From assembly GCA_019423565.1 (NCBI GenBank), contig JAHZBE010000001.1, forward strand, positions 186,001 through 250,000: a stretch of 64,000 nt of DNA, read 5' to 3'. Below the pieces are notes generated by a model, which was not told where the DNA came from, searched no databases, and saw nothing but the letters and a program-made list of their open reading frames with translations. Below are positions 41,527 through 49,734 of this stretch, piece after piece (position 1 is the stretch's first letter; every line of letters starts with the position of its first letter). A program made the translations under genes and the position numbers. The DNA is from a bacterium (GTDB taxonomy: Bacteria > Bacillota_I > Bacilli_A > RF39 > UBA660).

Positions 41527-42339
41527 TTATGTGATTTTTTTCTTATTTTTAGACAAATAATTTGTTAATAAGAAGGAAATTACCATAAAAATCATTGATA
41601 AAATACCTCTAAGACTAAATTCAAGTCCTGGAAATATAGATAAAGTAGATCCACACACAAATCCAATTATAATACTGTACGTTAAAGATAAATGTTTATT
41701 AAATAAATAATTTACAGCCTTAATTAGGATTATTACGCCAACAATTATACCAATTATAAAAGGTATAAAAGAAATCCATTCAAAATAAGATAAGCTAAAT
41801 GGGTTAGATAACATTAACAACACTTTCTCATACATTCCAAGTAGCATCATAAAAAACGAACTGCTTATGCCTGGAATAATTTTACCCGAAATGTATAAAA
41901 TACCTGCTATAAAAAGTTTTATAGGATTTAAATTAGAAACATTATCATAACTAATAACACTTGGAATTACAATAAGTAATAATGAAAAAATAACAGAAAA
42001 AATTAAAGTTTTCATTTTAAGAACCCCACCATTATCTTTTAACTCATTAACAAGAATAGGCACTCCACCAAATATCAATCCTATAAATATATATTTCATT
42101 TGGAATTCGTAATATTCATATATTTTAAGGAGTATATTCCCAAAAATAATCACTCCAACCATAATTCCAATTATTATGGGAAATAATATAATGATTTTTT
42201 TTAATGTTTTTATACTAGAATCATTAAGTACAGTTAAAACTTTATCATAAATACCAACTAGTATTGCTATTGCAGACCCACTAACACCCGGTAAAACAAC
42301 TCCTATACCAATTAATATTGAAACAAGAAAACTATACAT
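41527..42339 (-). CDS. popT: DUF368 (PopT-type) undecaprenyl phosphate transporter
   Basis: A 270-residue membrane protein with about eight helices and two DUF368 half-repeats: IGIGVVLPGVSGSAIAILVG at the start and ISGKIIPGISSSFFMMLLG in the middle, the paired PGxSGS/PGISS motifs. DUF368 proteins were recently identified as translocases recycling the lipid carrier undecaprenyl phosphate across the membrane. It overlaps the upstream glpQ-like gene by eight bases, so the two are translationally coupled; both act on lipids or cell-envelope phosphates. Confidence 0.87.
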   Translation of the reverse strand: MYSFLVSILIGIGVVLPGVSGSAIAILVGIYDKVLTVLNDSSIKTLKKIIILFPIIIGIMVGVIIFGNILLKIYEYYEFQMKYIFIGLIFGGVPILVNELKDNGGVLKMKTLIFSVIFSLLLIVIPSVISYDNVSNLNPIKLFIAGILYISGKIIPGISSSFFMMLLGMYEKVLLMLSNPFSLSYFEWISFIPFIIGIIVGVIILIKAVNYLFNKHLSLTYSIIIGFVCGSTLSIFPGLEFSLRGILSMIFMVISFLLTNYLSKNKKKIT

Positions 42340-43039
42340 TCTTTCTTTCCTTCTTTAGAAATTTTTTCACATCATAACCACTATCATATATAATTCTATC
42401 CACACCAATATTTTTTAACCTTTTTATTTCAGATTTACCCAAAACACCCCATGCGCTTACAATAAAATTATTGTTTTTAAGCTTTGTAACCTCATCCTTG
42501 CTAAGGCAAATTGCAGTACAAAGTACATGGTTTAGTTTTATATTTTTGCAATCTTTAATAATTGAATCGTTAACATCATATATCAACCAACCAAGTTTAA
42601 TTGAATTATCCATTTCTCTTATTCTTTTGAGCAAATTGTATTTAAACGATATAAGCACGACATTTTTCAAACTATATTGTTTTAATGTATCTACTATGAG
42701 TTTTTCATAACCTGTTTCTTTTAATTCAATATATACATTTACATTTCTTTCAGAAAAATTTTTTAAAAACTCAGTTAATCTAACAATTTTCTCTCCCTTA
42801 TAATATTCATCTCCAAAATCCATATTTAATAATTCATCAAATGTATAATCAGCCACTTTACCACTATAATTAGATGTTCTATCAACAGATTTATCATGTA
42901 TAAGTACAAGTACATCATCTTTTGTTTTTCTTAAGTCAGTTTCTATACCATCACTACCTACTAAATATGCTAAATAATAGGCGCTCATAGTATTTTCAGG
43001 AGCATATTTTGATTCACCTCTATGAGAATATACTTTCAT
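42332..43039 (-). CDS. glpQ: Glycerophosphodiester phosphodiesterase
   Basis: A 235-residue GDPD TIM-barrel enzyme with SHRGESKYAPENTMSAY (HR and E..N), GIETDLRKTKDDVLVLIHD (metal Glu/Asp and catalytic His), YIELKE and SAWGV. It splits glycerophosphodiesters into glycerol-3-phosphate and alcohol. No signal peptide is present, so it is probably cytoplasmic. ATG 43039 follows AGGTGAT; the longer ORF runs into the terminator of the tRNA operon. It leads a two-gene unit with popT. Confidence 0.92.
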   Translation of the reverse strand: MKVYSHRGESKYAPENTMSAYYLAYLVGSDGIETDLRKTKDDVLVLIHDKSVDRTSNYSGKVADYTFDELLNMDFGDEYYKGEKIVRLTEFLKNFSERNVNVYIELKETGYEKLIVDTLKQYSLKNVVLISFKYNLLKRIREMDNSIKLGWLIYDVNDSIIKDCKNIKLNHVLCTAICLSKDEVTKLKNNNFIVSAWGVLGKSEIKRLKNIGVDRIIYDSGYDVKKFLKKERKNV

Positions 43040-43071
43040 TTTATCACCTATTATATAATATGATGAAAATA

Positions 43072-43092
43072 AAAAAAAAGACTGAGCAGTCT
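43072..43092 (-). terminator. Terminator of the Leu-Ser-fMet tRNA operon
   Basis: AAGACT GCTC AGTCTT hairpin followed by T9 on the minus strand, 15 bases beyond the initiator tRNA. Confidence 0.88.
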
Positions 43093-43106
43093 TCATTAAT
43101 CAATAT

Positions 43107-43183
43107 TGGTTGCGGGAGTAGGATTTGAACCTACGACCTTTGGGTTATGAGCCCAACGAGCTGCCAGACTGCTCCATCCCGCG
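43107..43183 (-). tRNA. Initiator tRNA-Met(CAT)
   Basis: 77 bases with CCA encoded. The C1-A72 mismatch at the acceptor end (CGCGGGA against TCCCGCA) and three G-C pairs in the anticodon stem (TTGGG/CCCAA) identify the initiator form. Anticodon loop CTCATAA. Last gene of the operon. Confidence 0.97.
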
Positions 43184-43197
43184 ATGTAAAAAATTAG

Positions 43198-43290
43198 TGG
43201 CGGAGAAAGAGGGATTCGAACCCCCGCGCCGGTTACCCGACCTCCTGGTTTTCAAGACCAGTCCCTTCAGCCAGACTTGGGTATTTCTCC
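43198..43290 (-). tRNA. tRNA-Ser(TGA)
   Basis: 93 bases with GCCA encoded and a long variable arm; acceptor GGAGAAA/TTTCTCC, anticodon loop CTTGAAA (TGA). Confidence 0.97.
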
Positions 43291-43294
43291 ATAA

Positions 43295-43383
43295 TGGTGC
43301 CTCAGGCCGGACTTGAACCGGCACGTGATTTAACTCACGCAGGATTTTAAGTCCTGTGCGTCTACCAATTCCGCCACTAAGGC
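43295..43383 (-). tRNA. tRNA-Leu(TAA)
   Basis: 89 bases with CCA encoded and a long variable arm; acceptor GCCTTAG/CTGAGGC, anticodon loop CTTAAAA (TAA). First gene of the operon. Confidence 0.97.
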
Positions 43384-43419
43384 AAGCACCAATTATGTCC
43401 AATATCACTGGACTTCTTA

Positions 43420-43448
43420 ATTGTATAATAAAATTAATAATTTTTCAA
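43420..43448 (-). promoter_or_regulatory. Promoter of the Leu-Ser-fMet tRNA operon
   Basis: TTGAAA (43443-43448), 17 bases, TACAAT (43420-43425) on the minus strand. A small inverted repeat GTCCAGTGATATTGGAC follows between it and tRNA-Leu. Confidence 0.75.
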
Positions 43449-43492
43449 GTCTTTTTTTTATTTTCTTCTAATTTTTATACAAAAAAATAAAT

Positions 43493-43517
43493 AAAAACTC
43501 ACATTACTGCGAGTTTA
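43493..43517 (-). terminator. Terminator of the five-tRNA operon
   Basis: AAACTC GCAGTAATGT GAGTTT hairpin followed by TTATTTATTTTTTT on the minus strand, after tRNA-Lys. Confidence 0.78.
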
Positions 43518-43526
43518 CTTACTAAA

Positions 43527-43602
43527 TGGTGTCCTGTATGCGACTTGAACGCATGACCCTTTGATTAAAAGTCAAATGCTCTACCAACTGAGCTAACAGG
43601 AC
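43527..43602 (-). tRNA. tRNA-Lys(TTT)
   Basis: 76 bases with CCA encoded; acceptor GTCCTGT/ACAGGAC, anticodon loop CTTTTAA (TTT). Last of the five-tRNA operon. Confidence 0.97.
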
Positions 43603-43619
43603 ATATAACAACACAAACA

Positions 43620-43694
43620 TGGCTGCCTAGGCTAGATTCGAACTAGCGCATGTCAGAGTCAAAGTCTGATGCCTTACCACTTGGCTACTAGGCA
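43620..43694 (-). tRNA. tRNA-Gln(TTG)
   Basis: 75 bases with GCCA encoded; acceptor TGCCTAG/CTAGGCA, anticodon loop CTTTGAC (TTG). Confidence 0.96.
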
Positions 43695-43699
43695 AGCTA

Positions 43700-43783
43700 T
43701 GGTGGGGAGAAGTGGATTCGAACCACTGAACCCTAAGGAGCAGATTTACAGTCTGCCGCGTTTAGCCACTTCGCTATCTCCCC
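43700..43783 (-). tRNA. tRNA-Tyr(GTA)
   Basis: 84 bases with CCA encoded and a long variable arm; acceptor GGGGAGA/TCTCCCC, anticodon loop CTGTAAA (GTA). It is the expected effector of the tyrS T-box at 29085-29294. Confidence 0.97.
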
Positions 43784-43786
43784 AAG

Positions 43787-43862
<76 letters not shown>

Positions 43863-43867
43863 ATAAA

Positions 43868-43944
43868 TGGTGGACTCTACAGGACTCGAACCTGTGACCC
43901 CCTGCTTGTAAGGCAGGTGCTCTAACCAACTGAGCTAAGAATCC
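43868..43944 (-). tRNA. tRNA-Val(TAC)
   Basis: 77 bases with CCA encoded; acceptor GGATTCT/AGAGTCC, anticodon loop CTTACAA (TAC). First of the five-tRNA operon. Confidence 0.97.
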
Positions 43945-43963
43945 AGTGACATTGACATGATTA

Positions 43964-43992
43964 AATATAACATTGATATTTAAATTTGTCAA
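43964..43992 (-). promoter_or_regulatory. Promoter of the Val-Thr-Tyr-Gln-Lys tRNA operon
   Basis: TTGACA (43987-43992), 17 bases, TATATT (43964-43969) on the minus strand, 20 bases before tRNA-Val. Confidence 0.85.
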
Positions 43993-44014
43993 TGGAATTT
44001 TGAAATTTTTTTAA

Positions 44015-44392
44015 TTATTTATTCAATTTATTATTTTCTTTGCAAGAAATCTCTTCCATTTTACAAGAAATCCACTCTGGAAGTATCTCGTCAAACAAAT
44101 CAAATCCTAAATTTGTATCAGACAATTTAGTTCGTTTTCTTTTTTTAGTTTTTCCATTTTTATCTAAAATCATACTTAATTTTATTTGTTTTTTTTCTTC
44201 ATCCACATCTAAAATTCTTACCTTTTTTTTATCGCCAATTTTAAACACATCATTTATATCCTTTATAAAAAGGCCATTAATCTCTGATATATGGATAAGT
44301 CCACCATACTCATTATCCACCTTTGCGAATGCGCCATAAGGTTTTAGTGCTGTAATTTCAACTTCAATTATTTCATCTTTTTTATACAACAT
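44015..44392 (-). CDS. S1 domain RNA-binding protein (YugI/CvfD-like)
   Basis: A 125-residue protein. Residues 1-75 form one S1 domain (VEITALKPYGAFAKVDNEYG, then LIHISEING and GDKKKVRILDVD), followed by a basic stretch (KTKKRKRTK) and an unstructured tail with two cysteines. Such single-S1 general stress or translation-associated proteins bind RNA and often the ribosome. Monocistronic. Confidence 0.88.
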   Translation of the reverse strand: MLYKKDEIIEVEITALKPYGAFAKVDNEYGGLIHISEINGLFIKDINDVFKIGDKKKVRILDVDEEKKQIKLSMILDKNGKTKKRKRTKLSDTNLGFDLFDEILPEWISCKMEEISCKENNKLNK

Positions 44393-44493
44393 AATGCACC
44401 TCTTATATTATTTATTATAACATATAATATCTTTTTTTATAATTATCTTTACTACTTTTTAAAATATATGTATAATTTATTTGGAGGTTTACT

Positions 44494-44724
44494 ATGAAAG
44501 TTGAAGATCAAATAAAAGAAATTATAGAAAAAATTAGACCATTTTTAATAAACGATGGTGGAGATGTGAAATTTGTTAAATTTGAAAATGGTACTGCATA
44601 TGTAAAAATGGCAGGTAACTGTGCAAACTGTTTATATTCTGACCTAACTATGTCAGAAACAATAGAAACAATATTAACATCAGAAATACCAGAAGTTACA
44701 AAGGTAGAAGAATACAGAGATTAA
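44494..44724 (+). CDS. NfuA/NifU C-terminal domain Fe-S protein
   Basis: A 76-residue protein: IRPFLINDGGDVKFVKFENG, then VKMAGNCANCLYSDLTM, with the CxxC that holds an Fe-S cluster for delivery to client proteins. It consists of the NifU C-terminal domain alone, like YutI of B. subtilis. GGAGG precedes its ATG. It converges with and overlaps by four bases the YutH-like gene; yutH and yutI also lie near each other in B. subtilis. Confidence 0.95.
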   Translation: MKVEDQIKEIIEKIRPFLINDGGDVKFVKFENGTAYVKMAGNCANCLYSDLTMSETIETILTSEIPEVTKVEEYRD

Positions 44725-45644
44725 TTTTTATCCTGTAACCACTCAATAGGTTCCAAGCGAGCCTTTTTTTCATATAAAATAAATTTATATATAGTATTTA
44801 AAAGTGATTCATACTCATCAGTTCTATCAATTATATTTATAACAAGTTCCTCACTTTTACCTTTATTTATTATATCATCATAAATATCAAAATAATAAGT
44901 TGGAAATAAAAGTCTTCCAAGCAAAAGAATATATTCATTTTTAGTTAAATTTGCCATATTAAAATATGACTTTAAATCATATAAGTTTAACGTTTTATTA
45001 TAAAAAGTTTCCTTTATAAATTCAGCAACATCCCTTACTCTACTATCAACAACAAAGTTTAAAGGATCATAAAAATTTAAACTTCCCCTTTCTTGATATA
45101 TTCTTTTATGACTCACAACTAAATTTACATTAGTTTTGGAATCCAAATTATTCACAAGATAGCTAATAGCATTTTCACCCATTCCAATAAAATAACTTAA
45201 ACTATCACACAACAATGGATATTTTTTCCCCACCTGACTAATCTGATATTCGTAATAATCTATTTTTTCACTCCATAATTTTATCCAATCATTCCTCACC
45301 AAACTTTTATCACATTCTATATTAACAGTCATATTTTGAATATAATTTATATCATTTAAAAATACCTTATCATTTTTATACTTACAAAGCTTAATTAGAA
45401 CATATGAAATACCATTTACTACAGTTATAATACTTTTGTCTTTATTTAAAACAAGTTCATGAACAAGGCATCTTCTCTTTTTCATTTCAAGATTAAGCTT
45501 ATATATACTCTGTACATCATCATATGGTCTATTTAATGGTACAAAATAATATTCATCACCACCATAATAAAAATAATAACAATTATCTTTTTTTATAAGT
45601 TCATCTAAAAAAATATTATAATAAAAATTAATGGTATTCTTCAT
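44721..45644 (-). CDS. YutH/CotS-like spore coat protein, degenerate kinase fold (probable)
   Basis: A 307-residue soluble protein. The N-terminus has LVHELVLNKDKSIITVVNGI; the C-terminal half has VVSHKRIYQERGSLNFYDPL and VDSRVRDVAEFIKETF, where an aminoglycoside-kinase-like protein would have HGDLHxxN and a DFE-type Asp. This spacing (xHxR...D..xRDxAEF) is what I recall for spore coat protein YutH, a CotS-family kinase homologue. The catalytic His-Gly-Asp is not intact, so it is probably not an active kinase. The YutI-like neighbour supports the call. Confidence 0.5.
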   Translation of the reverse strand: MKNTINFYYNIFLDELIKKDNCYYFYYGGDEYYFVPLNRPYDDVQSIYKLNLEMKKRRCLVHELVLNKDKSIITVVNGISYVLIKLCKYKNDKVFLNDINYIQNMTVNIECDKSLVRNDWIKLWSEKIDYYEYQISQVGKKYPLLCDSLSYFIGMGENAISYLVNNLDSKTNVNLVVSHKRIYQERGSLNFYDPLNFVVDSRVRDVAEFIKETFYNKTLNLYDLKSYFNMANLTKNEYILLLGRLLFPTYYFDIYDDIINKGKSEELVINIIDRTDEYESLLNTIYKFILYEKKARLEPIEWLQDKN

Positions 45645-45674
45645 ACTTTCACCTACATAAATATATGATTAAAT

Positions 45675-45706
45675 GCAAAAAAAAAGAAGCATTATCTTGC
45701 TTCTTC
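45675..45706 (-). terminator. Terminator of rny
   Basis: AGAAGCA / TGCTTCT hairpin followed by T9 on the minus strand, overlapping the rny stop region. Confidence 0.85.
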
Positions 45707-47233
45707 TACTGCTCTTGTTTCTCTTATTACAGTTATTCTTATTGTACCAGGATATTGCATTTCATTTTCAATCCTATCTTTAATATCACGGGCAACCTTG
45801 ATAGATGTTAATTCATCCATATCTTCAGGTTTTACAATAACTCTTAAATCTCTTCCAGCCTGCATTGCAAATGATTTTTCTACGCCATCAAATGAATTTG
45901 CAATTTCTTCTAATTGCTGTAATCTCTTTACATAGTTTTCTAAAGAATCATTTCTTGCACCAGGTCTTGATGCGCTAATTGTATCTGCAATTGCAACTAA
46001 TGAAGAAATAATACTTGTTGCAGGAGTATCGCCATGGTGTGATGCAATCGCATTTATTACAACTTCATCTTCATCATATTTTTTTGCAATCTTTTCACCA
46101 ATTTCTACATGACTTCCTTCAGCTTCAAAATCAATTGCCTTACCAATATCATGAAGTAACCCTGCTCTCTTAGCAAGTGAAACATTTTCCCCAACTTCTG
46201 CAGCTAAAAGTCCTGCCAAATTAGCAACTTCAATAGAATGTTGTAACGCATTTTGACCATAACTTGTTCTAAAATGTAATTTACCAATAATTTCAACTAA
46301 TTCAGGATCAATTTTAGATATCCCAAGTCCAAATATTGCTTCCTCACCTTTTTCAATGATTTTTGCATTTATTTCTTTACATGTCTTATCATATATTTCT
46401 TCAATTCTACCTGGATGTATTCTTCCATCCTTTATTAAATTTTCAATTGTAACCTTTGCAATCTCTCTTCTAAGTGGATCAAAACTAGAAAGTACTATTG
46501 TTTCTGGTGTATCATCAATAATTAAATCAACACCTGTTACTGCTTCAATTGTTCTTATATTTCTTCCTTCTCTACCAATAATTCTACCTTTCATATCATC
46601 ATTTGGTAAATTAATTACTGATATCGTAGCCTCATTTGTAACATCTGACGCATATTTTTGCATTGCAAGTGTTAATAAATTTTTTGCCTTTTTATCAACA
46701 TCAAGTTTTGCTTCTGCTTCCTTGTCTTTTATATATGCTGCAATTTCTTTAGTCATTGATTCTTCAACATGTTTCATGACCATTTTTCTTGCTTCTTCTT
46801 TAGAAAATCCAGAAATCTTTTCTAGTTTTTCAAGTTGCTCTTTTAAAACCCCATCAGTTTTCTCTTCTAACGCCTGAATATCCTTTTGTCTTTGTACTAA
46901 ATTGTTTTCTTTTTCTGATAATAAATTTTCTCTATCTTGGAGAATTTGATCTCTTCTATCTATACTATTTTCTCTTTGTTGTAATCTATCTTCTAAATCC
47001 TTTACTTCAAGTTTTTTCTCTTTAACTTCTCTATCTACATCTTGTTTTAATTTATATTGTTCTTCTTTTATTTCTAAGATAGTATCTCTTTTTAATTTTT
47101 CTGCTTCTTTTTTTGCTTTTTCAATTATATTATCAGATTTCTTTTCTTTTGACTTCATTATAAGTACTGCACCAAATATTGTTAGTAGTGCGCCAAAAAT
47201 CAATCCAAGAGTAGAAAATAATAATTTTTCCAT
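45692..47233 (-). CDS. rny: Ribonuclease Y
   Basis: A 513-residue endonuclease. One N-terminal membrane helix (1-25) is followed by a long coiled coil (25-190), a KH domain (GRIIGREGRNIRTIEAVTGV) and an HD domain with LLHDIGKAID (metal-binding His-Asp) and a C-terminal domain. It starts mRNA decay at the membrane and is a main degradosome enzyme in Firmicutes. The gene is a single unit after GGAGGG, ending at a strong terminator. Confidence 0.97.
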   Translation of the reverse strand: MEKLLFSTLGLIFGALLTIFGAVLIMKSKEKKSDNIIEKAKKEAEKLKRDTILEIKEEQYKLKQDVDREVKEKKLEVKDLEDRLQQRENSIDRRDQILQDRENLLSEKENNLVQRQKDIQALEEKTDGVLKEQLEKLEKISGFSKEEARKMVMKHVEESMTKEIAAYIKDKEAEAKLDVDKKAKNLLTLAMQKYASDVTNEATISVINLPNDDMKGRIIGREGRNIRTIEAVTGVDLIIDDTPETIVLSSFDPLRREIAKVTIENLIKDGRIHPGRIEEIYDKTCKEINAKIIEKGEEAIFGLGISKIDPELVEIIGKLHFRTSYGQNALQHSIEVANLAGLLAAEVGENVSLAKRAGLLHDIGKAIDFEAEGSHVEIGEKIAKKYDEDEVVINAIASHHGDTPATSIISSLVAIADTISASRPGARNDSLENYVKRLQQLEEIANSFDGVEKSFAMQAGRDLRVIVKPEDMDELTSIKVARDIKDRIENEMQYPGTIRITVIRETRAVEEAR

Positions 47234-47427
47234 ATTTTCCCTCCATGATTTTTATTTATATATATTAATATTATTTAATCTATATATACTTTTAGTATAA
47301 AGTTTATTTTAAATAAAGTCAATAGCGATAGTTTTTTAACAAAAATAATTATTTATATTTTTAGAACAAATTACAACCAATAAGAATTATACAAATATAT
47401 TTTTAGAGTTCAATAAAAGAAAAACAA

Positions 47428-48051
47428 TTACGATCTGTAATTGTCATCATTTTCATCTTCTAAGCCATTTTTAATACCCTTTGTAACACCTTTTGCAATT
47501 TCACCAGCTGCATTTCCAATAGTTGGTGCCATTTCATCAATGCTTTCTTTAGCAACAGGCATAGTTTGTTGTGTTGTAAATGCAAGAATATGTCTTCCTT
47601 TTGCAAAAGCCAAAACAAAAACAAAAATACCAATTGTTGCAAAACAAATAAATGCACCAAACATGATTGAAGTAATATTTGAAAATTCGCTTATACTATT
47701 TTTAGCAGCACAATATTCTTTTGTTATAGAATTATTTTTGTATTCATCAAATTCGCAATGTGGAAAACTAGGATCAAGTGCTTTAGTTATAATATATAAA
47801 TCATATTTTTCACCATCAGTATATTCAGAACTTTCATCATACTCTATACCTTTATTTATAAGTTCATTTCTTTTTACTTCAAGTTCCTTTTCCAGAGTTT
47901 CAACTTTTGAAGTCGCTGGCTTTGCAATACCACGATATATTAAAAAACCACCTATAAATAAACCAACTACTAAAATTAATATTGCAAATACAGTAATACC
48001 TTTCTCAGTTTTTTGATATTTCTCTTCATTTAAATATTTTTTCTCATCCAT
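47428..48051 (-). CDS. Hypothetical protein with two membrane helices
   Basis: A 207-residue protein. Membrane helices are seen at about residues 20-42 (ITVFAILILVVGLFIGGFLI) and 128-152, with a helical external loop containing two cysteines (HCEFDEY and EYCAAKN) and a C-terminal cytoplasmic region of amphipathic IxxGI/GxxE helices (MAPTIGNAAGEIAKGVTKGI). ATG 48051 follows GAAGGAG by eight bases. Function unknown; plan resembles the protein at 27467. A 194-base gap before rny shows no gene. Confidence 0.6.
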   Translation of the reverse strand: MDEKKYLNEEKYQKTEKGITVFAILILVVGLFIGGFLIYRGIAKPATSKVETLEKELEVKRNELINKGIEYDESSEYTDGEKYDLYIITKALDPSFPHCEFDEYKNNSITKEYCAAKNSISEFSNITSIMFGAFICFATIGIFVFVLAFAKGRHILAFTTQQTMPVAKESIDEMAPTIGNAAGEIAKGVTKGIKNGLEDENDDNYRS

Positions 48052-48219
48052 ACAATTAACTCCTTCACTCATTATAATAATATAACATTTTTATTTTTTT
48101 TGCTAGTATAATCACAAATTACTAAAAAAACTGTACACTAATAACTTTTTTAAATTTATGAATTACATTTTATAAAGAATATCAATCACATTTCATACAA
48201 TTTAATGAGGAGTTTTACT

Positions 48220-48501
48220 ATGAATTTAATACCAAACATACCACCAAAATTATTTTCATTAAGCGCTGTTGCAGTTGGTTATTTATTAATAGATGATACA
48301 ACGGCAAATGAACAAAATGCACTTGGAAACTGGCTTATGCTTGTTGCACAAATTCTTTGTACAAATGCTTTTTATAAGCAAGTTATGCAAGAACGTGGCC
48401 TTAATAATACTAAAAGCGATAGTGAACAAACAATAGTTATGATGCAAAAAATGATGGATGCTCTGCAAAAAGAAATTGACGAAATAAAAAAAGGAAATTA
48501 A
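48220..48501 (+). CDS. Hypothetical small membrane-associated protein
   Basis: A 93-residue protein: MNLIPNIPPKLFSLSAVAVG, followed by a weak hydrophobic stretch, a second amphipathic helix (ALGNWLMLVAQILCTNAFYK), and a C-terminal coiled coil (VMMQKMMDALQKEIDEIKK). It looks like a small self-associating membrane protein. GAGGAG precedes ATG 48220 by seven bases. No family is recognised. It converges with the 88-residue gene through a weak GGAAATTAATTCC hairpin. Confidence 0.6.
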   Translation: MNLIPNIPPKLFSLSAVAVGYLLIDDTTANEQNALGNWLMLVAQILCTNAFYKQVMQERGLNNTKSDSEQTIVMMQKMMDALQKEIDEIKKGN

Positions 48502-48504
48502 TTC

Positions 48505-48771
48505 CTATTTATTTGTATTATGATAATAATTAAATTCAGAAAGTTCAATTGAAAGTGCTTGTAAGTCATCCGCATCATAAACTTCTTCAAGTGCTGTTTC
48601 TACTTCGTACATTAAAGACTTTATATCATTAAATTTTTTATAATCAATTTCATATCTTTTTAAAATTTCTATCTGTCTATTCGATAAATATAAATTATCA
48701 CTTATTTTATTAAGTTTATTATCATAAATCGATTTTTTTGCTATTTCATTTATTTCTTCATCACTATACAT
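48505..48771 (-). CDS. Hypothetical acidic 88-residue protein
   Basis: A small protein: MYSDEEINEIAKKSIYDNKL, then YLSNRQIEILKRYEIDYKKF and an acidic C-terminal helix (DADDLQALSIELSEF). The LSNRQIEILKRYEID piece looks like an amphipathic helix pair; no family is recognised. The ATG is one base after the upstream gene stop (TAATATG), so it is translationally coupled to the unknown gene 48773-49639. Confidence 0.55.
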   Translation of the reverse strand: MYSDEEINEIAKKSIYDNKLNKISDNLYLSNRQIEILKRYEIDYKKFNDIKSLMYEVETALEEVYDADDLQALSIELSEFNYYHNTNK

Positions 48772-48772
48772 A

Positions 48773-49639
48773 TTATTTATCCTTTAATTCATATTTTTTC
48801 ACAGAATCAAGTATTTTTTCTTTATCATCTGATACACTTATATTATAATTTTCACTATTTAACTTATAGAAAATCACATTATTAGCATTTATCTGATAAA
48901 TTAAATCATAAGGTAATTTATCAATATCATGATTTTCCAAATATTTTTTTACATATTCTAAATTATAATTATCACTTTCTACTTCAGCAGTTAAAAGTTC
49001 ATCATTATATAATTCATTCATCTTTTCCATATAATTTATTATTAAAACATTATTTTTAATCATCTCTAGAAGGATTTTTTCAGCAGATTTTTTATCGATC
49101 AATAAAAATGTATGTAAGAATATTGCGGATTCATCTAGCAAATCTTCTACAGAATATTTTGAATTCATACAAGATGATACTTTTTTACCAATATATTCTG
49201 CATCTACATCTTTATTGTAACTTTCTAAATCAGAATCAAATAAAGTATTTATTCTTTTAATATTATCAATATCATTTTCATTTAAGCATTTTCTTCTAAG
49301 AATTTTATGAAAAACACTAGAATTATAAAATTCTATCATTTCTTTCATTGCTAAAGAAAATAATTCTGTTGAAGAAGAAATTTTATCATTAAATTCGTCA
49401 AAAGATGATATACTTTTTAACATTTCAAATACTTCACTATCAAATTCAGATAATGTATTGCATTTTTGCATCAATGCATATTTTGAATACAAATCATTAT
49501 ATGCAGTCATTTTAAGCATTGTATCAAAAACTTTAGCAATTTTATCTTCATCAGTATCTAAAGAGCCATCAAATTTTATATCAAATGATCCATCCATCCA
49601 TGTATAAATTTGGTCCAAAAGTATTTTTGAAATTTTCAT
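48773..49639 (-). CDS. Unknown protein; N-terminus disconnected by a 4-bp repeat
   Basis: The ORF encodes 288 residues of an acidic, helical, soluble protein that I do not recognise (for example MDGSFDIKFDGSLDTDEDKI, then KVFDTMLKMTAYN). The ATG at 49639 has no ribosome site. Instead a strong AAGGGGGG lies 6 bases before ATG 49682, which reads MNYNKEVRKSINRLNENF, then FGPNLYMDG, and stops after 33 codons just past three ATGG repeats (49590-49601). Removing one 4-base unit joins that start to MDGSFDIKFD in frame. The gene may be switchable, frameshifted or simply use a weak internal start. It is coupled to the 88-residue gene. Confidence 0.65.
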   Translation of the reverse strand: MKISKILLDQIYTWMDGSFDIKFDGSLDTDEDKIAKVFDTMLKMTAYNDLYSKYALMQKCNTLSEFDSEVFEMLKSISSFDEFNDKISSSTELFSLAMKEMIEFYNSSVFHKILRRKCLNENDIDNIKRINTLFDSDLESYNKDVDAEYIGKKVSSCMNSKYSVEDLLDESAIFLHTFLLIDKKSAEKILLEMIKNNVLIINYMEKMNELYNDELLTAEVESDNYNLEYVKKYLENHDIDKLPYDLIYQINANNVIFYKLNSENYNISVSDDKEKILDSVKKYELKDK

Positions 49640-49682
49640 TTAATCTATTAATACTTTTTCTTACTTCTTTATTATAATTCAT
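49581..49682 (-). other. Short upstream ORF carrying the strong RBS and start
   Basis: ATG 49682 with AAGGGGGG upstream encodes 33 residues, MNYNKEVRKSINRLNENFKN to MDGWII, stopping at TGA 49581. The residues up to MDG fit the beginning of the gene at 48773-49639, so this is the most likely natural N-terminus of that gene, out of frame in this sequence. Confidence 0.6.
49590..49601 (-). repeat. (ATGG)3 short tandem repeat within the coding region
   Basis: ATGGATGGATGG on the minus strand (CCATCCATCCAT on the plus strand). With two copies the upstream start is in frame with the long ORF; with three copies, as here, it is not. Confidence 0.9.
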
Positions 49683-49734
49683 ATTAATCCCCCCTTTAAA
49701 GCATCAACTAACTGGCTAGTATAGATTATATTAT

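Noticed and set aside
43125..43408. ORFs on both strands over the fMet, Ser and Leu tRNAs
   Set aside because: Overlap with tRNA genes explains them; their translations do not resemble proteins.
47441..48016. 191-residue plus-strand ORF within 47428-48051
   Set aside because: Mirror of the minus-strand gene, which has a good ribosome site and a sensible membrane topology.
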